Shown here: positions 46,801-60,054 of the stretch, one piece after another
Position numbering within the stretch: the stretch's first letter is position 1
How the letters are laid out: each line of letters starts with the position of its first letter
Assembly: GCF_003255815.1 (NCBI RefSeq)
Contig: NC_037673.1
Location: 7,854,070-7,918,069, forward strand
Direction: 5' to 3'
Source of the DNA: Theropithecus gelada
Lineage: Eukaryota; Chordata; Mammalia; Primates; Cercopithecidae
Length of the DNA stretch: 64,000 nucleotides
Notes under the pieces: generated by a model
Databases searched by the model: none
The model's input: the letters and a program-made list of their open reading frames with translations, nothing else
Told to the model about the DNA's origin: nothing
Made by a program: the position numbers and the translations under genes

Positions 46801-47319
46801 CATTGATGTTCCACCAAATGATTGTAACGTATTGGATCCCAAATATACACAAGCGTTTTGGTTACAGTTTCTTGTTAAGGAATATCAGCTTTCTCATAGC
46901 ATTGTGCAATTATTGGCAGCTTTGCATTTCAAGTTAAAAAAAAAACAAACTATTCTGTTAGAGAAGCAATTCATCCAGTAGAATTTTAGTTTTATATAAA
47001 ATCGTATTTCTGGCAAACTCGATATATTGACTTTTACCTTGTGCTTAAGGAAAATGCGGGAAGAAGGGCTTTGCTCCCCATGAAAAATATTACCCCCTGA
47101 TGGCAACTGGTCACTCAGAGTGCAGGAATTGTGGTTACAATTCCATGTTGCTTCGCTGAATTCTTTACTCTAAAGAGTTTTCACTTGTTTGAGTTGGACA
47201 TCACAAGAAGAAATCTATTTTGGGTGTGTTTATTCCTCTTTGTCTTAGACGATCTTTGCCTTTCATCTTTCTAGATCCAGTAACTCACACGTAGCCTGGT
47301 CTATGACAGGCACCCAGTG
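43818..47319. other. Unassigned sequence, 3.5 kb
   Basis: No gene or named repeat. A short TA tract lies at 44228-44250. Frames are short and overlapping. It includes a hairpin at 46692-46730. Confidence 0.5.
46692..46730. repeat. Hairpin with 15/16-bp stem
   Basis: 'actcttttgaggttaa' (46692-46707) pairs with 'ttaacctcaaaagggt' (46715-46730), with one mismatch and a 7-base loop. No T run follows, and I assign no function. Confidence 0.85.
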
Positions 47320-47669
47320 CAGGCATACATTGGAGACACTGTGGGTTTATATCCAGACCACCAAAATAAATACAAAATAAATATTGAAATCCAGTGAGTC
47401 ACATAAACATCGTGATTTCCTACTGCACATAAAAATTATGTTTACTCTATACTACAGTTTACTGAGCACAATAACATTGTCTAAAATTTGTACATACTTT
47501 AATTTAAAAAATACTTTATGACTCAAAAATGGTAAGAGTCATCTGAGCCTTCATGGAGTTCTAATTCTTTTGCTGGTGGAAGTTCTTGCCTCAGTGTTGA
47601 TGGCCGCTGACTGATCGGCATGGTGGTTGTTGAAGGCTCGGCTGGCTATGGCAATTTCTTAAAATAAGA

Positions 47670-49310
47670 CAACAGTGAAGTTTGTCACATCAACGGACCC
47701 CTTTTCTCAGGACAGACTTTTCTATAGCATGCATGCTGCTTGACAGCATTTTGTCCACAGCAAAATTTTTGAAATTGGAGTCAGTCTTCTCCAAATCTGC
47801 CACTGTTTTATCAACTAAGTTTATAGAATATTCTAAATGCTTTGCCATTGATTTGTGCCAGGCTGCTTGTTCTAGCAGTCCAATAACGAGATGCAGATGG
47901 ACTGGGAAAGAAGGGTTTATTTCTGCAACCAGTTGCAGGGAAATGTCAGAGTAGCTCAACAGACCAATTCAAAGTTAAAAGCTTTTTTTTTTTTTTTTTT
48001 TCAGTGCTTAGATAAATCCTAAGTTCTATGCCTCCATGTGAGAGTGCACCTACAAGCAGGAATTTCATTCAATCGATAGCTAATCTTTAACTAGGGTCTA
48101 AGGTCTGGAAACCTTTCTCTAGAGTCTTGGAAAATTTCTTAATCTTAATTGGGCTCTGGTACAAGGTGTATGTGTAAGAATGCTTTTATTATTCAATCAG
48201 ACTTTAGGGTCTGAGAAAACCCAGGCAGGGCTTAATGGATTTGTTTTTTGCATTCCAGCCCTTGTACTCAGGTATCAGTTACTCCAGTTCTTTAATACTT
48301 AACTTACACATTCATCAAAATTATAGTAAAGGGTTAGTGGAAATTGACTCTTCTGGTTGCTAATGGAAACCTGGCCTGCCACAATTTCAACAATGTTCAC
48401 AGCATCTTCACCAGGAGTAGATTCTTTCTGAAGAAACCACCTTCTTTGCTCATCCATGAGAAGCAATTTCTCATTTGTTCAAGTCTGATCACGATATTAC
48501 AGCAATTCAGCCCCATCTTCAGGCTCCACTTCTGATCCTACTTCTCTTGCCATTTCGATCACACTTGCATTTATATCTTCCAAGGAAGGCTTGAAGTCTT
48601 GAAGCCCTCAAAATCATTTATGTTAAAGAAATTGGCATCAACTTCTTCCAAGTACCTGTTAATGTGGATATTTTGACCTCCTCCCACAAATCATGAATAT
48701 TCTTAATGGCATCTACAATTGAGAATCCTTTCCAGAAGTTATTTAATGTACTTTTCCCAGATCCATCAAAGGAATCACTATCTATAGCAGCTCTAGCGTT
48801 ATGAAATGTATTTCTCAAATAATAAGACTTGAAAGTCAACATTACTTCTTGATTCATGGGCTGCAGAATGAATGTATGTTATCGAGCATGAAAACAACAT
48901 TAATCTCCTTGTACATCTTCATTAGAGTCCTTGGGTGACCAAGTACATTGTCAATGAGCAGTAATATTTTGAAAGGAATCTTTTTTATGAGCAGCAGGTC
49001 TCAACAGCAGGCTTAACATATTCAGCAAACCATACTATAAACTGATATGCTGTCATCCAGGCTTTGTTCTTCCATTGATAGAGCACAGGCAGAAAGACTT
49101 AGCGTAATTGTTTAGCAGCCCCAGGATTTTCAAAATGGCAATGAGCTTTGACTTCAACTTAAGTCACCAGCTGCGTTAGCCCCTAACCAGACAGTCAACC
49201 TGTCCTTCAAAGCTCTGAAGCCAAGCATTTATTTCTCCTGTCCAGCTATGAAAGTTCTAGATGGCATCCTCTTCCAAGAGAAAACTATTTCATCTGCATT
49301 AAACATATCT
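47670..49310 (-). pseudogene. Tigger transposase relic (3' part)
   Basis: Minus-strand fragments of a pogo/Tigger-type DDE transposase. The segment near 48930-48970 reads 'ILLLIDNVLGHPR', which includes the second catalytic Asp. C-terminal pieces include 'SDSFDGSGKSTLNNFWKG' and 'NLVDKTVADLEKTDSNF'. The reading frame is cut by stops, by the inserted LTR (47856-48383) and by loss of the N-terminal DNA-binding region. Confidence 0.85.
47856..48383 (-). repeat. Solo LTR (antisense) in Tigger, class III-like
   Basis: It is bounded by TGCC...CACA and a 5-bp duplication atttg (47851-47855) versus atttc (48384-48388). On the minus strand 'ataaacccttctttcccagt' is the poly(A) signal region. A T run of 20 lies at 47982-48001. 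The 5-bp duplication suits ERVL or ERVK, and the general look suits ERVL. The family is not named. Confidence 0.78.
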
Positions 49311-49558
49311 GCAAAGCACAAAAAAAGAGGTATGCCTTTAAGTGTCTTCCAAGCAAGTCTGTGATTCTACGTCTTGGAATAAGACCCCATGTAGTGAATT
49401 AATATATACTGCATGCCTAATAACTGCAGGTAATTTTCAATGAGATAGAATTTATTTCTCTAGATCATGGTCTTATAACTCTATAAACCAAAAATCAAAA
49501 TGAAACATAAATGAAACTTCCTTGATAACTTGGCTGTGTGTCTGCCTAGTGATATTTT

Positions 49559-50671
49559 CTTTTTTTGTTTTTAAATCTAGTTTAATTTTAAGTTCGGAGA
49601 CACATGTGCAGGATGTGCAAGTTTGTTACATAGGTAAACATGTGCCATGGTAGTTTGCTGCACCTGTCAACCCTTCACCTAGGCATTAATCCCAGCATGC
49701 ATTAACTATTTATCCTGATGCTTTTCCTCCTCCTTCCCCCAAAACTGGCCCCAGTGTGCGTGTTTTCCCCTCCCTGTGTCCGTGTGTTCTCACTGTTCAC
49801 CTCCCACTTATACGTGAGAACATACAGTGTTTGGTTTTCTGTTCCTGTGATAGTTAGCTGAGTATAATGGCTTCCAGCTCCATCCATGTCTTAGCAAAGG
49901 ACATGATCTCTTTCCTTTTTATGGCTGCATAGTATTCCATGGTGTGTATTACCACATTTTCTTTATCTACTCTATCATCGATGGGCATTTGGGTTGATTC
50001 CATGTTTTTGCTATTGTGAATAGAGCTGCAATGAACATACACGTGCATGTATCTTTACAATAGAATAATTTCCATTCCTTTGAGTACACACCCAGTAATG
50101 GGATTGCTGAGTCAATGGTATTTCTGGTTCTAGGTCTCTCAAGATGGATTAAAGATTTAAATGTAACACCCAAAACTATAAAAACTCTAGAAGAAAATGT
50201 ATGCAATACCATTCAGGACATAGCATGGGCAAAGATTTTGTGATAAAAACACCAAAAACAATTACAACAAAAGCAAAAATTGACACATGGAATCTAATTA
50301 AACTAAAGAGCTTCTGCACAGCAAAGGAAACTATCATCACAGTGAACAGACAACCTACAGAATGGGATACAATTTTTACAATGTATGCATATGACAAATG
50401 TGTAACATCCAGAATCCACAAGGAACTTAAAAACATTTACAAGAAAAAAATAAAATCCAGGAAATTCTTAAAAGAAGACATTTGTGTGGCCAAGAAACAT
50501 ATGAAATATATCTCAGTATCACTGATCATTAGAGAAATGCATATCAAAACCACAATGAGATACCATCTCATGCCAGTCAGAACAGTATTATTAAAATGTC
50601 AAGAAACAGCAGATGCTGGCAAGGCTGTGGAGAAACAGAAACACTTTTACACTGTTGGGAAAGTAAATTAG
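49559..50671 (-). mobile_element. L1 3' end with 5' inversion (twin priming)
   Basis: 49559-50136 is antisense 3' UTR and ORF2 end ('ggtaaacatgtgccatggta', 'gcagtagtattccatgg'-like blocks, 'aatgggattgctgagtcaat'). 50137-50671 is plus-strand ORF2 ('aagatggattaaagatttaa' to 'ctgttgggaaagtaaatta') that lies just upstream of it in L1. Target-site duplication: 'tgcctagtgatatttt' (49543-49558) versus 'tgcctaatgattttt' (50672-50686). The 156-codon frame at 50201-50671 is this inverted ORF2 relic. Confidence 0.93.
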
Positions 50672-50686
50672 TGCCTAATGATTTTT

Positions 50687-53600
50687 CAAGCAATCAACTT
50701 AGATGTATTGAGTACAAGTTTTGTGTAAGATTCTATGCTTTAAATACACATCTCCTGACTAACACGGAAGTTTGGATTAAAGCAATACCAATCCCTCTAA
50801 GCTTGATTGTTTTGTAATTGTAAAATATTCTGTAGAATTATCGGTTCTGGGGATGGCAGGGCAGAGTCCAACACTTGAATGGATGAGATCTTTGTTACTT
50901 GAAGCCACATATGAGAGAAGGCTGCCACACAGGGCCATGCAGAGCCACACTTGGGGCAGGGTGACAGCAAGCTTAATTATGGCAAGCAGACTGGGATTAA
51001 CTGGGTTCCAGAGCTCCCTGCGGATTGGCTAGTTTGATGACTTCCTGAGCTCAGCATAGGGTTGTCCCTATTTATAGGCTTTTAGGAAGGGTACCTTATG
51101 GCCTGGAACATGAAGGACACATAAGAAAAGGGGTTGCTGTATGAACTTAACAACTCCTCAAGGAGGGGAAATGCACAGCCTCTACTCAGCATCAAAACTG
51201 GGTAAAAAATAGTGTGGAAAAAAAAAAAAAAAACTAAATAAAATCTTGTATTACAATGATGCAATATGTATCTTGACCTGAAAGTCAAATGATGGCAATT
51301 CCTCTCCTACCAGAACTTTAACAAATCTCTTTAATGTCACAATGTGTTTATGTCTTTTTTGAGTCATGTGGAAATGTATGAGTTACAATATTTTTGTAAT
51401 TGAGTTGAGAAAGAAAATAATTACAAGTGCTCTTGGAAGACATTTTAAACATTGCTACTGGTATAAAAACTGAAGTTATGTTCAGAGTTGAGATAGGATG
51501 ATTAAAATATGGTGAGTTCTGCCTATTATCTGAAGGCATCTATCGACAAATTGCTATTGCACCCGTTTTATAGTTTAAAGAAGTTAACAACTAATGCCTC
51601 CTCCAGGGTCATTGCATGAAAGAGCATAGTCAACAAATGCTTCAGGGTACAAGCCATAATTTAACAAAACCAGCTTGCATTCTTGGGGCAGATTGTGTTT
51701 TGTAATGGAATTATGGGGCTGTATCATCACCCTATTTGCCAGGTACAACTTGAGGTCTTCCCTAAACCCCGTGACCAGTGTGAGAAGGTTGTCTATAAAA
51801 CTCACTAGAACTTCAAATAAAAGTTGACTTGGTTTTTAAGAGAGTAGTAGCACCAGAGATTTGATTCACTTTTTAAAAGTGGGTATTTAATTAGAGACAT
51901 TAAAAATATTCATTTTTTTCTGATAGAAATCTTAAATGTTCTCCTATATGTACTTAGGAAACAAATATTATGCTTTATATCATGAGTTACACCAAATAAA
52001 GACAGTATTATTTAACACCACACACACACATATCTAGATATATATTTATATATCTATATGTAGATATAGCTATATATAGATGTAGACATATTTATGTCTA
52101 TGTATATACATATGGTATACAAGCACATACGCTAATTTTGTTATTGGGGGAAAGTCACTTTAACTCCTCCGAATGGACCTGATGATTTTCTTTTCCAATG
52201 GAAGGAGCTGAACAAGAGCATCTTTAAGGTCTTATTTATGTTTTACAGCCTTGGTTATGTTAGGAGTAAAGAAGAAAAATAGAAAGAGGGTTTTATATCT
52301 TATAGTTACAGAACATCTCTACTTCTTACATTTTAATTTGTTCAGCAAAAGAGACAGTAGCTGATCTCACGTCCCTGCTTTTTTCAGAGCTTATAATTTA
52401 ATATATTTGCATAAAATGAGGTGGGGAAAGCTAGTCAATCTCCTTTACTTATAAAATACATTAAGGAAATTGTTATTAGTCTACAAGACCCAAGGGCAAG
52501 TGTTAATAATAAATAATGAGAGCATATGGTAAAATGACTGATTCATTTGTGGTCTACCAGTTGTAACCCCTTGTGGGGACAAAAAGGAATCCATGCAATA
52601 AATGTAAAAACAGTCCCTTACAGTGCCAGAATCTCTTAAGCCTTACACTATTTGATTCATCTTTAAAATCTCTTTCCAATTAAACGTGCTGATCTTGGAA
52701 TTAAATAAAAGCCTTGGAGGGGAGGCGAGACTTTTGCTTTTAACATAATTTAAATTACAGACATCCTAGATTTACGAGCTGGAACTGAAGATTTCCTAAG
52801 ATCAATTACATCATGCATTTTCAGGAAAGATGTAATTCCACAAAGCCACTGTGCAAAGTTTAGCAACAATTACCATCGAGAAATACAGATTGGAGACTAC
52901 ACAGCAGTAAAGTACATCAAGATTTCTCTTCGGAGTACAGGAGATTTCAAAGTAGCCTGTGCTGAAGCAATAATTTAGGATTTCCACCCTTAATCTTTTT
53001 AGCCTACCAAAATAGTTCCTTAATGAACAGAGGAGCTGAAAATTTTTGTTTGCATATCAGTTTCTTACTAGCTTTTATTATTATGAATCCACATCTCTAT
53101 GAAATATTCTTCAGCCCTGCGAAGAGATTTACAATTCAAACATTATTTTGAAGCATTCCATTCTTGCAAGAAAGTAAGATCGTGCCCTCGAGGGGCTCCA
53201 TCTGCTAGCAATTCGAGCTTTGCCAAAACATTCAAATAGCTTAGCGTGTACACACTTCTCCAGAAAATAAACTGCATTCTATTTTTCTTTGCATCCCCCA
53301 GTATAACCTGGTGACTGGCAGAAGCTGGTCATCAGCAAATCTCCATGCGGTGGTGGTTCTTGAAGACAAGTCACCAGGATGCACACTTTTGTTGTATTTC
53401 CTTTGCACCCAGTAATGGGTTGAACACCTACTCGTCCCACAGGAAATGTGATGGATGATTGCTGAATTTGCATACTCTTCTTAAATTATGATTCTTTGTT
53501 CATTGAAGTTCAAAGAAAACAGTGCATGACATCCACATTCCAGCTGCTTATCAAAACTCTATGCATTCAGGCAGAGAGAAGTCTGTAGCTCCAGCCTCAG

Positions 53601-53764
53601 TTTTTTTTTTGCAGGGACATATGTGAAGTGTCATCTCATTTCCTCCCCCACAAAAGTGAAAAAAAAAAGAGGCAGTTATACGACAAATCAACTTTGTGCT
53701 ATTTCCAGTTACATGAGACTGTCCATGAGATGTATTTTGAATGCCAAACACTGGCTATGTAGTT
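50687..53764. other. Mostly unassigned sequence, 3 kb
   Basis: 50830-51120 has an LTR-like look but is not assigned. A run of 17 A lies at 51219-51235. No gene recognised. Confidence 0.5.
52017..52128. repeat. AT/AC-rich low-complexity tract
   Basis: (CA)n at 52019-52030 passes into TATA/TAGATA repeats. Purine-pyrimidine alternation is high. Confidence 0.9.
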
Positions 53765-54330
53765 ACTTTCTAAAGCTTCATTGAGATATAATTAACATAC
53801 AATAAACTGCACAAAATAAAGTATACAAATTGATGTTTTGACATACGTATAAATCTGTGAAATCATTATCCTTAAGATAGCAAACATATTGGTCACCCTT
53901 CCAAGATATTTTTTGCACTGTATTTACTTGAAATTTCCAGCTTTATTGAGATATACTTGTGAAAATTATAAGGGTTCAGTGTATACAATGTAATGATTGG
54001 ATATACATGTATACAGTGAAATGATTTACTACAATAAAATGAGTTAACATATTTATTATCCAAGGTTATTGCTTCTCTTTTTGTTTTATTCTGTTTTTGG
54101 TGAGAACATTCAAGCAAATTTTAAGTATACAATACAGTATTGTTAACTATAGTCCCCTGAATTTATTTATCTTGTGACTGAAAGTTTGTACCCTTTGACT
54201 GACATCTTTCCTTTTCCTCTGCTCCCTTGCCCTTGGTAACCACCATTTTACTCTCTGTTGACATGAGTCCAACTTTTTTAGATTCTACAAACAAGTGAAG
54301 TCAGGCAGTATTTGTCTTTCTAATTTTGCT
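53765..54330 (-). repeat. Two adjacent L1M 3' ends (antisense)
   Basis: Two starts of an antisense L1M tail are seen: 'agcttcattgagatataatt' (53774) and 'agctttattgagatatactt' (53938). The second continues into 'aagtatacaatacagtattg', 'ccctttgactgacatctttc' and 'accaccattttactctctgt'. Either two old insertions or a local duplication. Confidence 0.8.
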
Positions 54331-57300
54331 GATGATGAAAACGGAAGAATAATGTAAAATGGGACGTTCCCTGAAAATGTGGAACATACCCTGCTTTAGG
54401 ATTCAGAATCTAATAATTATCATAAAAATTAAAAATCCATTTTGCTCCAATTGTGAATCATCCAGGATTAGACTAAACCAAAAGAAAAATGATCCAAACT
54501 TAAAGCAAAAGTGAATAAATTCTTTTACGTCTAAAATATAAAATTCTAGCATTCTTATTCCCAAAACACCTCCTCTAAGTAGAAAAAGCATAAGCTAACT
54601 TTCAAGGGAGACTTTATTTATTTTCTCTCGTGACAGCATGAATATGATATTTATTGGACAGAAATAAGACTTGGCTTTGGCAAACCTGAGTTTCCAGACA
54701 TCCACATTGTGACTGCTTTGCTGTACACAATCAAATGTAATCTTTCTAATGAAATAGGATGCAGGAGTAAGAAGAGATTCTGATAAAAGCCAAGTTGATA
54801 TACTAGCCAGCCCCAGTCACCTATAACTTATTCTCCTAGCACAGAAATTACATTCCATGCAACATATGCATGGAACACTATACTCGCAAATCATACCAAT
54901 GGTCTACCACCAGGGGAGCCAGAACAGTACATAACATTAACAGAAGTAGAGTGGACTTTCAATGATCTGTGGAAACTCCCTCCTTTGGACTCCTGGAGAC
55001 TCACTGGAGGGTGAATTGCAGGCAGTGGGAAGGACAGGCTATGGCTGTGAAAGATAGCAAAGCTAACTGATTCTGGAGGAAACTGATCACGTGACCTGGG
55101 CCACGGGGCTACCTTCCCCTCAAGGCACGGTGTTGGTCTTGTTATGTTTGCGAACTCCAGAGGCTTTTCTGTTCCTGGTATTGAGTAAATGCTCAATTAG
55201 AGTTTGTGTAACCTGAATTTATTAACCACATATTATAGTTAATATGGGACAAGTATATACTGTCCACCAAAAGCCATGCTTTAGAAGGAAATTGATTTTG
55301 GAATCAGCAAAAATAGGATGGGAGGATCCAAGGAAAGATTAGAGTGGAAAGAATCACGATGTCTCTGTTATGACAATGAAAATGTATTCCTCTACAAGGC
55401 AGAGGCGAGGACAGCACGATGATATTCCTGGGTACTTATTAATCCGCCTTACAATATAGAAGTCTGGGGCTTCCTAGAAAACCATGGCAAAACAAGTCAA
55501 CACGTAGACAACTTCTTCTTTCTCATGGCTTCCCATCACCAGTAGACTATAGAAAATTACATAAATCATAAGAGTGCTGGCTGTGTCATGGGGATTTACA
55601 TTGCTTTTCTCCCAGTCCAACTTCCATTCTGCCCTTCTCTGATAACAACAATTACGTCAGGTTACTTTTTTGGCTTTGGATGTTTTTTGGTTTCTTTTTT
55701 TGGAAGAAGCCCTCCTTAGGGGGAGTGACTGTCTCCCTAGGAAGGCTCATGGGATAGAGGGGTTTCCCAGGATACAGGACTTTTAGTGCTAAAGCTAGGT
55801 AATTCCCAGGAATTGGGAAGAACCAGTAATGCAATTTCCTTCAGAACTTGTACAGTGAAAATATGCAACACGCTGCTCTCCTCCTTATGCCCCACACTGC
55901 AGGCCAATCAGAATCTCCCTCTTCTGGAAACTGACAAGAAATATAGCTTGGTTGCCATTCCAAAATAAAACCAAGACAAAACCAAAGATACAAATATTTG
56001 AAACTATGCACCCTGAAGGGCTCGTCCATTGGGTCTCACTTCCTAGGGCCTCTATGGCTCTAAGGACTCATTGTTTGGCCACCCTGACTCAGTTTAACCA
56101 ACTCTTCCTCTCACCAACCAGAGTGATCATGTTACTTGCCCCTCCAAACCTCTAAGTGTTCCAGAAAATGACATCTAGAATTGAGTGAGACAAGTGAGAA
56201 ATGCTAACTATGAGATTGGCTGAAGCAAGGTAAGTGGAGGTTGTAAAGGATTTTTTATTCCATGCTTGTCCCATGCATTCCGTAACAGAGAAATCTGTTA
56301 TGTGGTAGCATTTTGTTAAGTAGTTTTCTGTTATGTCTTGAGACAAATACCAAGTGCCAGTAGTGTCTGAACTTTATAGGGTTTGATAGAAAGATGTCAA
56401 GGTGTTGCAGTCTCTAATATCAATGAAGGAGGGAAACAGATTTGCAGGGAGAGGAGCTTTCTTCCTAGGACCAGGAATCTAGGATGACTATATGAGCAAA
56501 GTATTCAACATTGGAAAATCCAAACTTCCCACTTCTAAATTAAAATTGGTGTTAGTTGAAGACTGAGGACAAGAAATATACCTGAAGAAGAGAAGAGGAC
56601 CTAGGCTATGCCTGGTTCTTCCAAGCCCCCAATTCCTGTCTGACAAATACAGTATTGCATATGGCCTTCCCCAGGATACACCGTGCTTAGGCAAAGTGCA
56701 GACTCTATAGTTTTGAATTACCTTCAGGTAGAGATCAAGTTCATACTCAACTGAACTTTGTGGATCTGGGCACATATTTAAGGCTCTTTTTAGAGGCAGA
56801 GTATCCCACACTTGGCCTGGATACAAGAACAACAAATACTTCTGAATTTAGTCCCTCATTAACTGAGTTGACCAAAGGCAAATCAACAGAAAGTCAACTC
56901 CAGCTCCACAGAAGCTGTGTTGTCAAAGACACCTGGACCGTGCTGCAGACTAAGGCCTGGGATTGTATAAACTGCGAGATAATCCTGAGGCCCCCAAACC
57001 CAGAGGAAGAAGGTTTCCATGTGGATTTCCCCAGAAGGGCTAGACCCCCGCTACATCTCTCCAAAGGGTCCTTGGGAAATAACAGACAAGGGTGGGGGGT
57101 TCCCGTGGGAAGATTCACCACCCAGAGCCCACTCCTCTGCCAGGGCAGTGAGTCCTGCTCTTCTGACCCAGTCACCATCATCGTGGTATCTTAGCTACAT
57201 CTCTCTCCCCTTTCCCAGTGGCATCAGCAACTGCATACCAGGCCAGTGATGGCTGCTGCCTCAGAAGAGGAGACTGGGAAAGGGTTCCAAGGATCTTCAA

Positions 57301-58848
57301 CGAAATGTCAACATCAACAACGTTGATTTCTGGTGGATTCATAGTGTTGGTTACATTGTTCTTTGTTTTCCTATATTTTTAAAATCTTTCTGAAAGTTAG
57401 CTCAGAACACTATTTTTACTCTTAGTGACTAGCGATACATGAGAGTTGGCTGTTACAGGTGATTCATTCTCTCTGCCTGGAGTAATCACTCCTATTAGTG
57501 AAAAGGCTTTGCCTTTCTTTTTCATAAAACAGTAATTACCGTTTATGATTCATAACAATGATATGCATACAATTATATGAAGAAGTTTATATGTATTTTT
57601 GTGTGTGTGTGTGTGTGACCATTTACTCTGAAATCTGAAGATTCCCTGGACAAGAATTAGAATAAGGAACACCTATGTCATTCTTTTAGGTCTTGCTCCA
57701 GCTTCTGTCCCTTCCTCTTTCCAAGGTGACCCAGGAAGGTGACCAGGTTGATAATGTTTTTGCTTCATATCTTTTCCATATTGAAAATTTTTTTCTCACT
57801 TTCTTTAAACTTCAGGAGAGATTTTAGGTGTGGCTTTAGTGACAAAGCTCAGGAAGAAATCAATTAGAAAACAATGCAAATCAGTTATAGATAGCACAAG
57901 AGAATCCCCTGCTAAATTATGCAGAAGACCCCAGCAGCGGGAGGAGTATGCAGGAGACTGATTGCAAGGCCACACAGATGAGGCAGCCAGGAATCACTGA
58001 ATCAGCGAGAAGGACCTCAGGAATTCGAAAATGAACTCAATGCATGGATTGCTAAGACACCTGGATCCAGTGACAGCCGGGAGCATTTACTCATTACATC
58101 ATAGGAAATCAAGCTTGGGTTCTCTGTTAGTAACTGTGGTTACCTTTGTGGTACAAACATTGCTCTGCCTGTGTGGAGAAAGCTGCACCGAGCATCTGGA
58201 TAGTTTTGTCATCGTGGGTGGTCAACTGATGAAGATTTGCCCTTTAAACCTCAGACCTTGTTTTTAAAGAGTGTGGAAAGAGAACAAAGACCACCCAAAT
58301 GAGAACAAGCCACACTATTTATTCAGCCCTTGATACAGCATTATCATCCTGCTACTATTGCTTGTGTTTCGTGGAGACTTCAAGACAGACAGGAAAAGCA
58401 AATGCTTCATAGTGAAAAGCAGGGAAGCTCTGAGTCTACCCTGATTGGAGGCTGCTGGCCTGGGGAAGCTGGAGGCGGCTCCCTAAGCAAGGCATCTGAT
58501 GGGATTCCTTACTGGTGCATATCTTGGCTTCATCTAGTGGGTCCTAAGTTGGATTTGGAGGAAAAATTAGGGAAACTCTTAGTCACTGACCAAGTCTTGA
58601 CCATTCTGAGCCAATTGCTACAGAGTTCTGTTGGCACACCTGGTCTGGCCATTGTCTGAGTGTATTTAGCCTCTCAAGAGGAATAAGCCACATTTGTTAC
58701 CATCGTTTTACAAAACATTAATAATACCTCTGAGGCTCGCTAATACATGGTGCACATGAAATTTCCTAGAGGGAATTGAGGGCTGATGCCTAGTCGGCTA
58801 AGTCTAGGAAAAGGACCATTGACAGTTCCCTAAACAGCTCCCAGCTTA
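54331..58848. other. Unassigned sequence, 4.5 kb
   Basis: No element or gene that I can name. The 144-codon frame at 56760-57194 is the longest, overlapped by a 95-codon minus frame, with no domain signal. A good splice-donor match lies at 56230 ('gcaaggtaagtgg') without other exon evidence. Confidence 0.45.
57601..57617. repeat. (GT)n microsatellite, short
   Basis: Eight and a half uninterrupted GT units. Confidence 0.9.
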
Positions 58849-58849
58849 G

Positions 58850-58970
58850 GAAGAGAGGGACCTGGATTCAGTCCCAGCTCTGCCCCAGGCTGACTTAGGT
58901 AGACAGTTGCGTCTCCCTGGGCTCAGCTGTCTCACACATAAGATGGGAATTGTAATACTTATTGAATGCA
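58850..58970 (+). repeat. MIR SINE
   Basis: 'cctggattcagtcccagctc', 'tgccccaggctgacttaggt' and 'tctcacacataagatgggaa' follow the MIR consensus order. Confidence 0.83.
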
Positions 58971-60054
58971 GTTGTATTATTATCCAGTATTTGTATTATT
59001 GTGAAACTGTGGAAACAGAAGCTCAGAGGATTTAGAGTATTTGCTGGAGGCCCTGGAAGTAGGAAACAGTAGCCTGGGGCCCAGTTCTACCTGTTCGCTC
59101 CAATCAGATGTGAAGATATATGAAATCAAAGAGAGGTGAGGGCTCTGCAGGGCTGGAGGCACTGAGCTGGTGTGCTGCATCGCTGTAGATAGTTCAGTCA
59201 GCAGGAATAGTGCAGCGATAGGAAAGATACAACATTTACAGAACATATACATAAAGAAAAAAAAGTAAAATTTATCGATCTATATGGAGAGCTTTGCCAT
59301 GTTGGAAGAGGAATTAAAATCCAAAAAGATATGCAGTCAAAAACACGTTTTAACCCCATTCAAACTTCTGTGGTTGTGCCTTTTTATTTCTGTAAGCTTG
59401 ATCTATGCTCAAGATTTTACTTGCTTTCAAAGCCAGAGTAAATATTATTAAAGTGTGTAGGCCAAATTTCTTTGAAAAAGACCATTTGCATCTAGGAAAA
59501 AAAACCAAAAAGTGTAACACACTATCTAACCACAATAAGCTGCTGCAGGAATCCTGAAAATCAGAATTCTCAAAACCCAGCAGATCAGAAATGATTCACT
59601 TGGTCTAACCTCCTGGAAATGACCAGGATGCAGGTCCACACTTTCTGGGGTGCTGCGCCTTAGGTAAGCTGCCGGGGCACATCTAGTGCCCAGTAGAGCA
59701 CACTCAGGCACACCCAGGTGGCAGTTCTTGGGCAGGTGTAAAAATGACCCAGGCTCAAACCAGCCCCTGAGCATGGTATTTGAGGATACAGGAGTGACCA
59801 TCCCGTGATTCATCCCAGAGCCTCTTCCACAGAGGAACAAGAGAAACAAATGAAGGCCCTGTGTCCTTCATCACAGACCCTGCACACTCCCAGCACTCAA
59901 CCTTTCTGTGGTGAGATGGGAAAGATACTGCATACAGAGACCTCTCAGGACATAGAATTGGCCAGAGCCCAAGAAGAAAGAGATTTTGGCTTGGCAGTTA
60001 CATGCAGTTTGCTGCAAGCAGGGTACTGTGCTATGCAGTTTATGTCCATTTCGC
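58971..60054. other. Unassigned sequence
   Basis: Short frames on both strands (59526-59849 minus, 59805-60110 plus), none recognisable. Confidence 0.5.

Larger units (their letters stand above)
47320..49338 (-). mobile_element. Tigger1-type DNA transposon (antisense), internally deleted
   Basis: The left terminal inverted repeat is 'caggcatacattggagacac' (47320) and the right end is 'aaagaggtatgcct' (to 49338), with TA after it (49339-49340) and TG in place of TA before it. Removing the inserted LTR leaves about 1.5 kb, against about 2.4 kb for Tigger1. The junction near 49305-49315 joins mid-transposase to the other end, so the 5' half of the transposase is missing. Confidence 0.92.

Noticed and set aside
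50201..50671. 156-codon plus-strand frame
   Set aside because: It is a relic of L1 ORF2 in the inverted part of the twin-primed L1, not an independent gene.
56760..57194. 144-codon plus-strand frame in unassigned DNA
   Set aside because: No recognisable motif, an overlapping 95-codon frame on the other strand, and no linked splice or promoter evidence. Cross-species codon conservation would be needed to revive it.
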